Shown: one piece after another, positions 48,871 to 56,613 of the stretch
Layout of the letters: each line of letters opens with the position of its first letter
Numbering within the stretch: the stretch's first letter is position 1
NCBI GenBank assembly: GCA_964642545.1
Contig: CAZXQU010000005.1
Location: 1 to 64,000 of the forward strand
Direction of reading: 5' to 3'
DNA: 64,000 nt
Source of the DNA: QYOJ01 sp964642545
Lineage (GTDB): Bacteria; Bacteroidota; Bacteroidia; Bacteroidales; FEN-979
Position numbers and translations under genes: made by a program
Notes under the pieces: generated by a model
What the model saw: only the letters and a program-made list of their open reading frames with translations
What the model was told of the DNA's origin: nothing
Database searches by the model: none

Positions 48871-49395
48871 CTATTCGTTGCAGTACTGACTGACTTTAAT
48901 CAGGTTTGCTAACTCAAAGCCATTCTCTTTGGCTTTTTGGAGCAATCCAAGATAGATTTCATCAGATATAAATTTCGTTCGGGCAAGCACCCATAAGTAT
49001 TTGTGGTTCGGAGAACCAACCAACACATATTGGTACTCAGGATCAAGATCAATGATCCAGTAATCTCCGGCAAAGGGCCAGAAAAACCTTACTCTCAGTT
49101 TTGCTGGTTGTGCTGGATCTGGCACCCAGGCTACACCTTTGGCTTCGTCCGATTTGGTGGGGTCTTCCACCTTGATTCCACGGTTGATCACGGTTACCCT
49201 GCCATCATCACGGAGTTCATAAGCGGCAGTCGTACATTTCAATCCTCGCTCAAATGAGTTGGGTAAACGAGCTATTTCGTACCAGGTTCCCATATAACGG
49301 TTGAGGTCAACGTGGGAAACCACTGTTACCGGCTGCTGTGCCGATGTTGATCTGAATATGCTGAGCATAAGAAAAAGGATAATGAATCGGTTCAT
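48871..49395 (-). CDS. Lipocalin family protein (Blc-like)
   Basis: A 174-residue secreted lipocalin from the ATG at 49395 (MNRFIILFLM). The signal peptide ends STSAQ and the mature protein shows the lipocalin GxW motif as YMGTWYEIARLP, then CTTAAYELRDDGRVTVINRG and FFWPFAGDYWIIDLD, as in bacterial Blc. Blc binds lysophospholipids at the outer membrane, but here a lipobox Cys is missing, so it should be soluble in the periplasm. An upstream in-frame ATG at 49413 only adds six residues and is less likely. Confidence 0.9.
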   Translation of the reverse strand: MNRFIILFLMLSIFRSTSAQQPVTVVSHVDLNRYMGTWYEIARLPNSFERGLKCTTAAYELRDDGRVTVINRGIKVEDPTKSDEAKGVAWVPDPAQPAKLRVRFFWPFAGDYWIIDLDPEYQYVLVGSPNHKYLWVLARTKFISDEIYLGLLQKAKENGFELANLIKVSQYCNE

Positions 49396-49440
49396 TAGAT
49401 TTGGATTTATCAATTTTGTAAAGATACACCAGAAATACTA

Positions 49441-49483
49441 ATTTTACATTTTACCATTTTACCATTTTACCATTTTACATTTG
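49441..49483. repeat. 8-bp tandem repeat (ATTTTACC) forming the ispE promoter region
   Basis: ATTTTAC, three ATTTTACC units and ATTTTAC run up to TACATTTG (49476-49483), which is an exact -7 box. The array lies between divergent lipocalin and ispE, and a change in unit number would alter the spacing upstream of the -7 box. Confidence 0.8.
49476..49483 (+). promoter_or_regulatory. -7 box for ispE, near-leaderless transcript
   Basis: TACATTTG; the predicted start near 49490 lies only about 4 nt before the GTG start of ispE at 49494, so the transcript would be almost leaderless. The box is the last unit of a tandem array. Confidence 0.45.
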
Positions 49484-49493
49484 ACTTGACTCC

Positions 49494-50306
49494 GTGATCT
49501 GTTTTCCCAACGCTAAAATAAACCTCGGCCTTCATGTCACAGAAAGGAGGCCGGATGGCTTTCATACGATTGAAACTATATTCTACCCTGTCGAAATGTG
49601 TGATGTGTTGGAGATCGTTCCTTCTGAAAATGGGGGCGTTGAATTTACCTGCACAGGGATTTCCATTCCTGGAGATCCGGAATCAAATCTGGTATTGAAG
49701 GCTCTTGGTCTGATTAGAGATACGCGATATGCGATGCGCGATACCCAAACAGGCATCGTTGATCTCGAATCGCAAATCGCAGATCCCGGATCCCACATCC
49801 ATTTACATAAAGTTATCCCTACCGGCGCCGGGCTGGGTGGTGGCTCTTCTGATGCAGCCTATTCCTTAAAATTGATGAACGATTTATGGAAGTTGGAGTT
49901 ATCGGTTACGCAGTTACAGGATATCGCCAGACAACTCGGCAGTGACTGCGCATTTTTCATTGAGAACAAGCCGGTGTTTGCCTCAGGCCGGGGCGATCAG
50001 TTCGAACCAATTGACCTGGACCTCTCAGAATACAAAATAGTGGTTGTTGCTCCTCCGGTTCATGTAAGGACACAGGAGGCTTATGGGATGGTAACTCCCC
50101 GGAAACCCCGGCACTCCCTTAAAGAGATCGTAAGGCTGCCAGCAGATCGCTGGAGGAGATTACTCTCCAACGATTTTGAGGAGCCGGTCATGAAAAAGTA
50201 TCCCGTCATCCGGGAAGTCAAAGAGGAACTTTATCGTCGGGGGGCCATTTATGCAGCCATGAGCGGAAGCGGGTCGGCGGTATTTGGGATCTTTAGCAAG
50301 CACTAA
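49494..50306 (+). CDS. ispE: 4-diphosphocytidyl-2-C-methyl-D-erythritol kinase
   Basis: GHMP kinase of the MEP isoprenoid pathway, 270 residues, cytoplasmic. The start is GTG, giving the usual PNAKINLGLHV opening; the ATP-binding GAGLGGGSSDAAY loop (111-123) and the C-terminal MSGSGSAVFG motif are present. Residues about 75-100 (RDTRYAMRDTQTGIVDLESQ and the following IADPGS) form an insertion not expected in the family, where a short linker leads to HIHLHKVIPTGAG. The insertion DNA is a degenerate GATACGCGAT-type repeat (49716-49794). The frame is intact, so an active enzyme with an enlarged loop is likely. Confidence 0.92.
   Translation: MICFPNAKINLGLHVTERRPDGFHTIETIFYPVEMCDVLEIVPSENGGVEFTCTGISIPGDPESNLVLKALGLIRDTRYAMRDTQTGIVDLESQIADPGSHIHLHKVIPTGAGLGGGSSDAAYSLKLMNDLWKLELSVTQLQDIARQLGSDCAFFIENKPVFASGRGDQFEPIDLDLSEYKIVVVAPPVHVRTQEAYGMVTPRKPRHSLKEIVRLPADRWRRLLSNDFEEPVMKKYPVIREVKEELYRRGAIYAAMSGSGSAVFGIFSKH
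49716..49794. repeat. In-frame short tandem repeat inserted in ispE
   Basis: The left part (49716-49744) repeats GATACGCGATATGCGATGCG and the right part (49761-49794) GATCTCGAATCGCAAATCGC then AGATCCCGGATCCC. The words GCGATAT, GATACGCG and CCGGATCCC also occur in the DegT gene (1084-1118) and in the glycosyltransferase insertion (52834-52930). Confidence 0.75.
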
Positions 50307-50324
50307 GCAGCAGGCAGTTTGATT

Positions 50325-50369
50325 CTTCGTCCCTCTTCCCTCTTCCCTCTTCCCTCGTCCTTCGTCCTA
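50325..50369. repeat. 7-bp tandem repeat (CTTCCCT/CTTCGTC) over a stop codon
   Basis: CTTCGTC, CCT, CTTCCCT three times, CGTC and CTTCGTC lie between convergent ispE and the LptF/G gene, ending on the latter's stop codon (50367-50369, minus strand). Confidence 0.85.
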
Positions 50370-51443
50370 TCTCGGTGTCTTCCACAACATGTAAGCTGCG
50401 ATCACCATGAACAATATATTTGGCAGCCAGACGGCCAGCATCGGGGGGACAGTGCCAAAGATTCCGAATACAGCTGAAATCTGCATGAAGAGGATGTAGA
50501 AAAAGGTGAGGGCGAGGCCTAACCCAAGGTGATACCCGATGCCTCCCCGTACTTTTCGAGAAGAAACTGCCACTCCGATTAAGGTGAGAATGATGGTGGC
50601 GAAGGGATGAGCGATGCGTTCGTATTGCTTCACCTGGTAATGCACCGCATCAGGATCCCCGCGCAGAAGTTTTTTCGCGATCATATCCTTTAGCTTCCGG
50701 TATCCCAGTACCTTTATCTCCTCAACATCCTCAATGAAATCTCCTGGTTTGATTGGCAACAAGGTGTCGATGCTGGTGCCTTTTATGATCGACTCTTCCA
50801 GTCCATTGATTTCCCTTGTAAAGTAGTTTTCGATCCGCCATTTTTCAGTAAGTGAGTCGTACGCAATTTTATCTCCTTTGAGTTTGAACACAAGAGTTTG
50901 CCCCTCAAATTTTTCCAGAGAGAACTTCCAGCCGGTGTTGTTCTTGAGGTTAAAATTTTCCATGTAGATAAAGGTGCCCGGACTGATCTGCTTATGGACG
51001 TTCATGTCGCTGTATCTTCTTGGATCGCGGATGTACTTATTCTCAAATGCAAACATCGTTTGATTGGTGTAGGGAATGATAAAGTTGGCCAGCAGAAACG
51101 AAAGGACACCGAGTATAAGGGCGGAAACGATAAACGGGACAAGCATCCGCCAAAAGCTGATTCCACTACTCAGGATGGCAATGATCTCGCTCCGGGAAGC
51201 CATCCGGGAGGTAAAAAAGATGACGGCGATGAATGTGAGAAGATAGCTGAAAAGGTTGATGAAGTAAGGGATAAAGTTGAGGTAGTAATCGATGATGATG
51301 GCTCCGAACGGTGCGTCGTTTTTCAGGAAATCATCGATCTTCTCAGAGATGTCGAACACAATCACGATAAAAATCAACAATAGGAGGGTAAAGAAAAATG
51401 TCCCTAAAAACTTCTTGATAATATAGAGGTCTATTTTCTTCAC
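50367..51443 (-). CDS. LptF/LptG-family (YjgP/YjgQ) permease
   Basis: A 358-residue inner-membrane protein with six helices: two pairs at the N-terminus, about 60 residues apart from a periplasmic jelly-roll (beta-rich, about 120-260), then three helices near the C-terminus. The YIIKKFLGTFFFTLL start, SRMASRSEIIAILSSGIS in the second loop and the ERIAHPFATIILTLIGV block are characteristic. It forms part of the ABC machine that extracts lipopolysaccharide for transport to the surface. It begins 3 bp after tgt, so the two genes are one operon, as in many Bacteroidota. Confidence 0.92.
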   Translation of the reverse strand: MKKIDLYIIKKFLGTFFFTLLLLIFIVIVFDISEKIDDFLKNDAPFGAIIIDYYLNFIPYFINLFSYLLTFIAVIFFTSRMASRSEIIAILSSGISFWRMLVPFIVSALILGVLSFLLANFIIPYTNQTMFAFENKYIRDPRRYSDMNVHKQISPGTFIYMENFNLKNNTGWKFSLEKFEGQTLVFKLKGDKIAYDSLTEKWRIENYFTREINGLEESIIKGTSIDTLLPIKPGDFIEDVEEIKVLGYRKLKDMIAKKLLRGDPDAVHYQVKQYERIAHPFATIILTLIGVAVSSRKVRGGIGYHLGLGLALTFFYILFMQISAVFGIFGTVPPMLAVWLPNILFMVIAAYMLWKTPR

Positions 51444-51446
51444 GTA

Positions 51447-52577
51447 TCAGAGTCGTTGCATCAGTTGAACAACCATTTTTTCTTTCCAATTCCGGAAATT
51501 TCCCTCAATGATCTGTTTTCGGGATTCCCGCATGAGCCACATGTAAAATCCGAGGTTGTGGGTAGTGGCAATCATGGCTGCAAGCATCTCTTTTGCGATA
51601 AAAAGATGCCGGAGAAAGGCCCTCGAATAATCCTGATCCGTAAAAATCTCGCCTTCGGGATCCAACGGGGAGAAATCGTCCCTCCATTTTTCGTTTTTGA
51701 TGTTGATGATCCCCTGGCGGGTAAAAAGCATTCCGTTACGCCCATTACGGGTCGGGATTACACAATCGAACATGTCAACACCCAATGCGATATTTTCCAG
51801 GATATTGGCCGGGGTTCCTACTCCCATGAGATATCTGGGTTTATCGGCAGGAAGGATCCGCGTTACAACTTCAGTCATCTCATACATCACCGGTGCAGGT
51901 TCACCCACAGATAACCCTCCGATGGCATTCCCATCTGCATTGAAGGAAGCGATAAATTCAGCTGATTTTTCACGCAGATCCTTGTAAACACTTCCCTGAA
52001 CAATAGGAAAGAGGCTCTGGGTGTAGCCATGAGGACAGGCTGTTGCATCGAAATGGCTGATGCACCGTTGAAGCCATCGATGGGTTCGCATCATCGATTG
52101 GGAGGCGTTGTCATATTCACAGGGGTATGGTGTGCATTCATCGAATGCCATGATGATATCGGCACCAAGCGCTCGCTGGATGTCGATGGCAGACTCGGGT
52201 GTGAAGGTGTGTTTTGATCCATCGATGTGCGACTGAAACACTACTCCATCCTCCTTGAATTTTCGCATAGCGGCTAACGAATATACCTGGTAGCCACCAC
52301 TATCGGTCAAAATGGGTTTGCTCCAGCCATTGAACCGGTGGATCCCCCCGGCAGCAGATACGATCTCCGTTCCCGGCCGTAAATAGAGATGGTAAGTATT
52401 GGAGAGCATGATCTGGGCCTGGACGTCATCCCGTAACTGGTTCATATGAAGCGCTTTGACAGCTCCGGCTGTCCCCACTGGCATGAAAAAGGGAGATTCA
52501 ATGGCCCCGTGATCGGTTTGCAGTAAACCGGCCCGGGCCGAAGTTCCAGGATCTGTATGGGTAATGGTGAAGGTCAT
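51447..52577 (-). CDS. tgt: Queuine/preQ1 tRNA-guanine transglycosylase
   Basis: A 376-residue enzyme that exchanges guanine-34 of GUN-anticodon tRNAs for a 7-deazaguanine base. The catalytic DSGGYQVYSL, the DECTPYP base-recognition block, GGLSVGEP and the second catalytic Asp region FDCVIPTRNGRNG are present. The zinc ligands are atypical: where E. coli Tgt has CxCxxC before NYSRAY, this protein reads EGEIFTDQDYSRAF, with none of the three cysteines, although the histidine after it (THNLGFY) is kept. Length and other motifs are normal, so the enzyme has probably lost or replaced zinc. Confidence 0.95.
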   Translation of the reverse strand: MTFTITHTDPGTSARAGLLQTDHGAIESPFFMPVGTAGAVKALHMNQLRDDVQAQIMLSNTYHLYLRPGTEIVSAAGGIHRFNGWSKPILTDSGGYQVYSLAAMRKFKEDGVVFQSHIDGSKHTFTPESAIDIQRALGADIIMAFDECTPYPCEYDNASQSMMRTHRWLQRCISHFDATACPHGYTQSLFPIVQGSVYKDLREKSAEFIASFNADGNAIGGLSVGEPAPVMYEMTEVVTRILPADKPRYLMGVGTPANILENIALGVDMFDCVIPTRNGRNGMLFTRQGIINIKNEKWRDDFSPLDPEGEIFTDQDYSRAFLRHLFIAKEMLAAMIATTHNLGFYMWLMRESRKQIIEGNFRNWKEKMVVQLMQRL

Positions 52578-52646
52578 GAATTGCGAAGGATCTTCTCTTT
52601 GAATGCTCTGAAAGCACGGATATTAATGGTTATCGCAATTTTTTGT

Positions 52647-52654
52647 CAAAGGTA
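52647..52654 (-). promoter_or_regulatory. -7 box for tgt
   Basis: TACCTTTG on the minus strand matches TAnnTTTG; predicted start near 52640 with a leader of about 63 nt to the tgt ATG. The divergent gene has its own box 23 bp to the right. Confidence 0.5.
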
Positions 52655-52676
52655 GGTTTTATTTTAGGATTATGAA

Positions 52677-52684
52677 TAAATTTG
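52677..52684 (+). promoter_or_regulatory. -7 box for the 52711 glycosyltransferase
   Basis: TAAATTTG matches TAnnTTTG; predicted start near 52691, 20 nt before the ATG. Back-to-back with the tgt box. Confidence 0.5.
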
Positions 52685-52710
52685 CCGTTTCCCCTGTTAA
52701 ATCTTGTTAA

Positions 52711-53913
52711 ATGCCAGATGCCTTCATCAACCCAAACCCGTTTCTTCTTGCACTATTTATCCTCTATGGATTTTGCTTCCTGGTGCAGATGGTATTTTAC
52801 TGGGCAGTCTTCTTCAGAGTTGGGATAAAAGATAAGAGATCCGCGATTCGCGATATGCAATCCTCGGATCCCGAACCGGAGCGAAGCGGAGTTCGGCGAA
52901 GCCAATCCCGGATCCCGGATCCCGTAATCGGTGTTTCCGTCGTCATCTGTGCCCATAACGAGTATCAACAGTTGCAAAGTAACCTGCCGGGGATCCTCGA
53001 GCAGGACTACCCAATGTATGAAGTGGTGGTAGTGGATCATGCTTCGGATGATGATACGTCGTTTTTACTCTCGGATCTGAGTGAGAAATATAAACACCTT
53101 AAAGTTGTCTCTATTCAACGTGACCTCAACTTTTTCACCGGGAAGAAGTTCCCCCTCTCCATCGGAATTAAATCTGCAAAGCATGAGATCATTCTCCTCA
53201 CGGATGCCGACTGCCGCCCTGCCGGGAACCAATGGGTGCGACTGATGCAGGAAGCTTTTACCGATGACAAAGAGATCATCCTTGGTTACGGGCCTTATGA
53301 GATGCGTAAAGGCCTCTTAAATGCACTGATCCGTTTCGAAACCATTCAGGTGGCTATCCAGTACCTCTCTTTTGCGTTAGCTGGAATCCCATACATGGGA
53401 GTAGGGAGGAATCTGGCATACAGAAAAAGACTCTTTTATCAGGAGAAAGGATTCATCTCACACTATCGGATCAACAGTGGTGATGACGACCTGTTTATCA
53501 ACCGCGTAGCCCATAAGAAAAATACTGGAGTGCAGCGAAATCCAGGATCCTTCACCTATTCTGAACCAAAAGTATCGTTGGGAAAGTGGTTCACCCAGAA
53601 AAGACGTCATATGACAACCGGCTCGCATTATAGATTTATACACAAGCTCCTGCTCGGTTTATATGGGTTCACCCAACTACTTTTTTGGGTACTGCTTGTT
53701 CTGTTGCTTGCCTGGAAATTCGCCTGGGTATTTGTTTTAAGTGTACTTTTGCTGCTATGGGTCAGCCAATATATTGTGATTGGCAGATGCATGAAGAGGC
53801 TTCAGGAAAAGAGGCTGATTGCCTGGATTCCTCTACTTGAGTTGATGACACTCACTCTCCAGATTGTGATCACAGGGACCAATTTCATTGTCAAACCCCA
53901 TAAATGGAAGTAG
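52711..53913 (+). CDS. Membrane-bound glycosyltransferase family 2 with a repeat insertion
   Basis: A 400-residue GT2: N-terminal membrane helix (11-36), a GT-A domain (SVVICAHNEYQQLQSNLPGI, VDHASDDDTS, LLTDADCRP with the metal-binding DAD, and a GDDDLF acceptor motif) and two C-terminal helices. Between helix and catalytic domain, residues about 40-72 (KDKRSAIRDMQSSDPEPERS, GVRRSQSRIPDP) are low-complexity and encoded by repeat DNA, including a 25-bp element identical to the one at 37534. The frame is kept across the insertion. It overlaps the sigma-factor gene by 10 bp. Confidence 0.88.
   Translation: MPDAFINPNPFLLALFILYGFCFLVQMVFYWAVFFRVGIKDKRSAIRDMQSSDPEPERSGVRRSQSRIPDPVIGVSVVICAHNEYQQLQSNLPGILEQDYPMYEVVVVDHASDDDTSFLLSDLSEKYKHLKVVSIQRDLNFFTGKKFPLSIGIKSAKHEIILLTDADCRPAGNQWVRLMQEAFTDDKEIILGYGPYEMRKGLLNALIRFETIQVAIQYLSFALAGIPYMGVGRNLAYRKRLFYQEKGFISHYRINSGDDDLFINRVAHKKNTGVQRNPGSFTYSEPKVSLGKWFTQKRRHMTTGSHYRFIHKLLLGLYGFTQLLFWVLLVLLLAWKFAWVFVLSVLLLLWVSQYIVIGRCMKRLQEKRLIAWIPLLELMTLTLQIVITGTNFIVKPHKWK
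52834..52930. repeat. Composite repeat insertion inside a glycosyltransferase gene
   Basis: Degenerate GATCCGCGATTCGCGATATG and CCTCGGATCCCG units surround GAACCGGAGCGAAGCGGAGT plus TCGGC (52873-52897, identical to 37534-37558), followed by three tandem GGATCCC-type units. Flanking CCGAAC/GTTCGG give the 25-bp element short inverted arms. Similar outer words occur in ispE and the DegT gene. Confidence 0.8.
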
Positions 53914-54512
53914 CAGTACATCTCACAGAAAAGGCTCAACGCGATTACAGGTTGGTTATTGCTGCCCGGGAGTACGGGGACCAGAAAGCATATGCTGAGT
54001 TGCTGAACAACTACCGCGATTCACTCTACTTCCTTCTTCTGAAGATGACAAATAATCCCACAGATGCCGAAGATCTGACGATCGAGGCTTTCGGGAAGGC
54101 ATTCAGGAAACTTCACCAATACTCACCCGATTATGCCTTTAGTACCTGGCTTTTCAAAATTGCTGCAAATAACTGTATCGATTTTCTTCGGAAATCGAAG
54201 CGAATCATCTTTGCCGATAATTCTGGAGGCGATAATGATGAAAGGGATGATTATCCAACAAACATGGTCGCCACTACACTCGATCCGGAAGAGAAGGTGA
54301 TCGAAAAGCAGAAGATCAAACTGATGCGGGAGGTTGTAGAGAAACTGAAACCGCATTACCGCAACCTGATTGAACTACGTTACTTCAAAGAGTGGTCATA
54401 CGAAGAGATCGCTACCGAACTCGACCTGCCCCTGGGTACCGTCAAAGCCCAACTCTTCCGTTCCAGGGAGTTTCTTTATCAGATCCTGAAGCATGCGGAG
54501 GAGAAGATTTAG
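53904..54512 (+). CDS. RNA polymerase sigma factor, ECF-like
   Basis: A 202-residue sigma-70 family factor with only regions 2 and 4: AEDLTIEAFGKAFRKLHQYS and TWLFKIAANNCIDFLRK (region 2), then LRYFKEWSYEEIATELDLPLGTVKAQLFRSR (region 4). No adjacent anti-sigma factor is visible, so its signal is unknown. The gene overlaps the glycosyltransferase by 10 bp, suggesting co-transcription, while the next gene is convergent at 5 bp distance. Confidence 0.92.
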   Translation: MEVAVHLTEKAQRDYRLVIAAREYGDQKAYAELLNNYRDSLYFLLLKMTNNPTDAEDLTIEAFGKAFRKLHQYSPDYAFSTWLFKIAANNCIDFLRKSKRIIFADNSGGDNDERDDYPTNMVATTLDPEEKVIEKQKIKLMREVVEKLKPHYRNLIELRYFKEWSYEEIATELDLPLGTVKAQLFRSREFLYQILKHAEEKI

Positions 54513-54517
54513 TGGAT

Positions 54518-56458
54518 CTATAGCACCACGATTTTTCTGATAAATGTGCTTGTTCCGGATTTGAATCGGATAAAATAGAACCCTTTCGCTCTCCCTTCAA
54601 AGTTGAGGGAGATAGATCGCATGTTGCTAGCATCCCTCTGCTGAACTGATTTGCCTGATTCATCCAGAACTTCAATCATCATTTGTTCGAATGGTTTGGA
54701 AAACTGAACTGAAAGAATCTCGTGCACTGGATTTGGCATCAAGGAGATATACTGTTCAAGATTATTCTCAGTAATGGCTCCGATCACCGAATTATTCGCT
54801 GAGATCAGCCAGAGTTCCGGATCCAGGATCGCCGAATCGGCCTGGAATGGGACAGCTATCTGAAATGTCTCACCGCTGTAGGTATGATCAAGTCGCACAA
54901 CCATATCGGTCGATCCGTTTTTTATTTTTATTGGAAGCGGGAGCTCAAAAAAGGATACAGATGTGTGCGATTGGGTCTGATTGATCTGCAGGGTCAACGT
55001 GTCGCCTGTTTGGTCCCATTGTATCTGGTAAGAAGGGAATCCCTGGCCTGTATACCAATCATCGAAATACCATGTGAGGTCCTGGCCGGTTGTTGCTTCA
55101 AGGTGAGCCTTTAAATCAGATGTATGGGCAAATCCATAAGCCAGAGCCGGATCATACAGGAAGTTGTTGGTGGCAGCAAAAAAAGAGGAATCACCAATAA
55201 CCCACCGAAGCTGATGCAGGATCATGGCTCCTTTGGCATAGCTGAGCCGCGAATCGAATATGCGACCAACACTGGTAGTGTCATCACACCATACTGATCC
55301 CCCTGGTTGACTGGTCACCTTGTCCATCCTGTTTCTTAAAAATGGCATCCACCATGCTCCGTTGAACATGTGTTCATAAGTGAGTCCCGAAAGGTATGTG
55401 GCAAACCCTTCATTCAGCCAGATATCTTCCCAGCTGGCACAAGTAACCATATCGCCAAACCACATATGAGCCAGTTCATGTGCCACCAGTTCATGTCCGA
55501 ATGATCCCATAAAGGTAAATGTCTGATGCTCCATTCCTCCTCCCCAGTTGAACTGGCAGTGGCCATATTTCTCATTGGCGAATGGGTAAAGGCCAAACAG
55601 TGTATCATAGAGTTGCATGATCGGGATCACACCCGGAGTTTGGGAAGCAGCTGAAGCAGAATCTTCGGGATAGACATAGTTCAACACCTCAACCACACTT
55701 GTTCCAAAGGGCACATAGTCGGAATATCTTGCGTAGTTGGTAACGGCCAGGCAAACCAGGTAAGTAGCTATGGGGTAACGGTGTTTCCAGTGGCAGGTAA
55801 TATCTGACCCGGTAACCATCTTAGAAACTAAAAGCCCGTTACTAGCTCCTCTGTATCCTATCGGATTGGTGATATAAATATCCAGCGAATCGGCTTTGTC
55901 GGTGAGGCCGTTTTTGCAGGGCCACCAGTCACTGGCTCCGTAAGGCTCCGAAAGTGTCCACATCACCGGAACCCCATTGTGCTCCTCTGTGTTGAACGAC
56001 CCGAAGCCTGTACTGTCTGGAACTCCGTGGTAAAAGACCGAAATGGAATCAAGCACAGATATGCCAATTGTTGATGGCAGCGGGATAGTAAGCATCTCAC
56101 TTGCATGAGTAAAGGGGATAGAGACGGAATGATACATCACCGCATCAACCTTAAGGGAATCGCTGAGGTTGAAGCGAAGGGTATCAAAACCTGTTGATAT
56201 TGGGACAAACCAGGTGGTCACCTCTCCCTGGATATAGCGCTGGGCAGGATCGACTTCCCATACGCACCGGTGGTACCGGATGTCGTAATCGGTGATCAAG
56301 TTTCCGGCAGGTCGATAAAACATTCCCAGATTCGCCTTCATCTCCATCGCGGCGATCTCATCAAACTGATCCATATTTGGCTTCTGTTGAGATGAGGCGA
56401 CAAGGGATATACAGCAAAGGATTATTAAGAATGTGAATTTATTCCATAGTGTTTTCAT
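54518..56458 (-). CDS. M1-family zinc metallopeptidase with T9SS sorting domain
   Basis: A 646-residue secreted aminopeptidase-N-like enzyme. Signal peptide MKTLWNKFTFLIILCCISLV; the M1 features follow: the GGGMEHQT variant of the GxMEN exopeptidase motif and HELAHMWFGDMV-x-WLNEGFA (HExxH-x18-E, near residue 327), which bind zinc. The last 80 residues (MPNPVHEILSVQFSKP, EVLDESGKSV, KGFYFIRFKSG) are a type A T9SS C-terminal domain. The start is placed at ATG 56458 because it opens a proper signal peptide; an in-frame start at 56527 does not. Presumably surface-exposed or secreted. Confidence 0.93.
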   Translation of the reverse strand: MKTLWNKFTFLIILCCISLVASSQQKPNMDQFDEIAAMEMKANLGMFYRPAGNLITDYDIRYHRCVWEVDPAQRYIQGEVTTWFVPISTGFDTLRFNLSDSLKVDAVMYHSVSIPFTHASEMLTIPLPSTIGISVLDSISVFYHGVPDSTGFGSFNTEEHNGVPVMWTLSEPYGASDWWPCKNGLTDKADSLDIYITNPIGYRGASNGLLVSKMVTGSDITCHWKHRYPIATYLVCLAVTNYARYSDYVPFGTSVVEVLNYVYPEDSASAASQTPGVIPIMQLYDTLFGLYPFANEKYGHCQFNWGGGMEHQTFTFMGSFGHELVAHELAHMWFGDMVTCASWEDIWLNEGFATYLSGLTYEHMFNGAWWMPFLRNRMDKVTSQPGGSVWCDDTTSVGRIFDSRLSYAKGAMILHQLRWVIGDSSFFAATNNFLYDPALAYGFAHTSDLKAHLEATTGQDLTWYFDDWYTGQGFPSYQIQWDQTGDTLTLQINQTQSHTSVSFFELPLPIKIKNGSTDMVVRLDHTYSGETFQIAVPFQADSAILDPELWLISANNSVIGAITENNLEQYISLMPNPVHEILSVQFSKPFEQMMIEVLDESGKSVQQRDASNMRSISLNFEGRAKGFYFIRFKSGTSTFIRKIVVL

Positions 56459-56513
56459 ATGAGGCATCCCGTTTTTAGTCCACTCAAAGTTAACGATTTC
56501 TTGGATCCCCATG

Positions 56514-56525
56514 GCAATCGATTGC
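56514..56525. promoter_or_regulatory. Perfect 12-bp palindrome in a divergent promoter region
   Basis: GCAATCGATTGC lies 56 bp upstream of the M1 peptidase and 89 bp upstream of the macroglobulin gene. It could be an operator shared by both, but no family of regulators can be assigned from the sequence alone. Confidence 0.3.
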
Positions 56526-56613
56526 AATCCATGTCAATTCACGTGCAAGGATGTTCAATTCTTTTGTATTTTTACTTCATAGCCAACCAAATCAAAACCA
56601 TTTATCCCCACCC

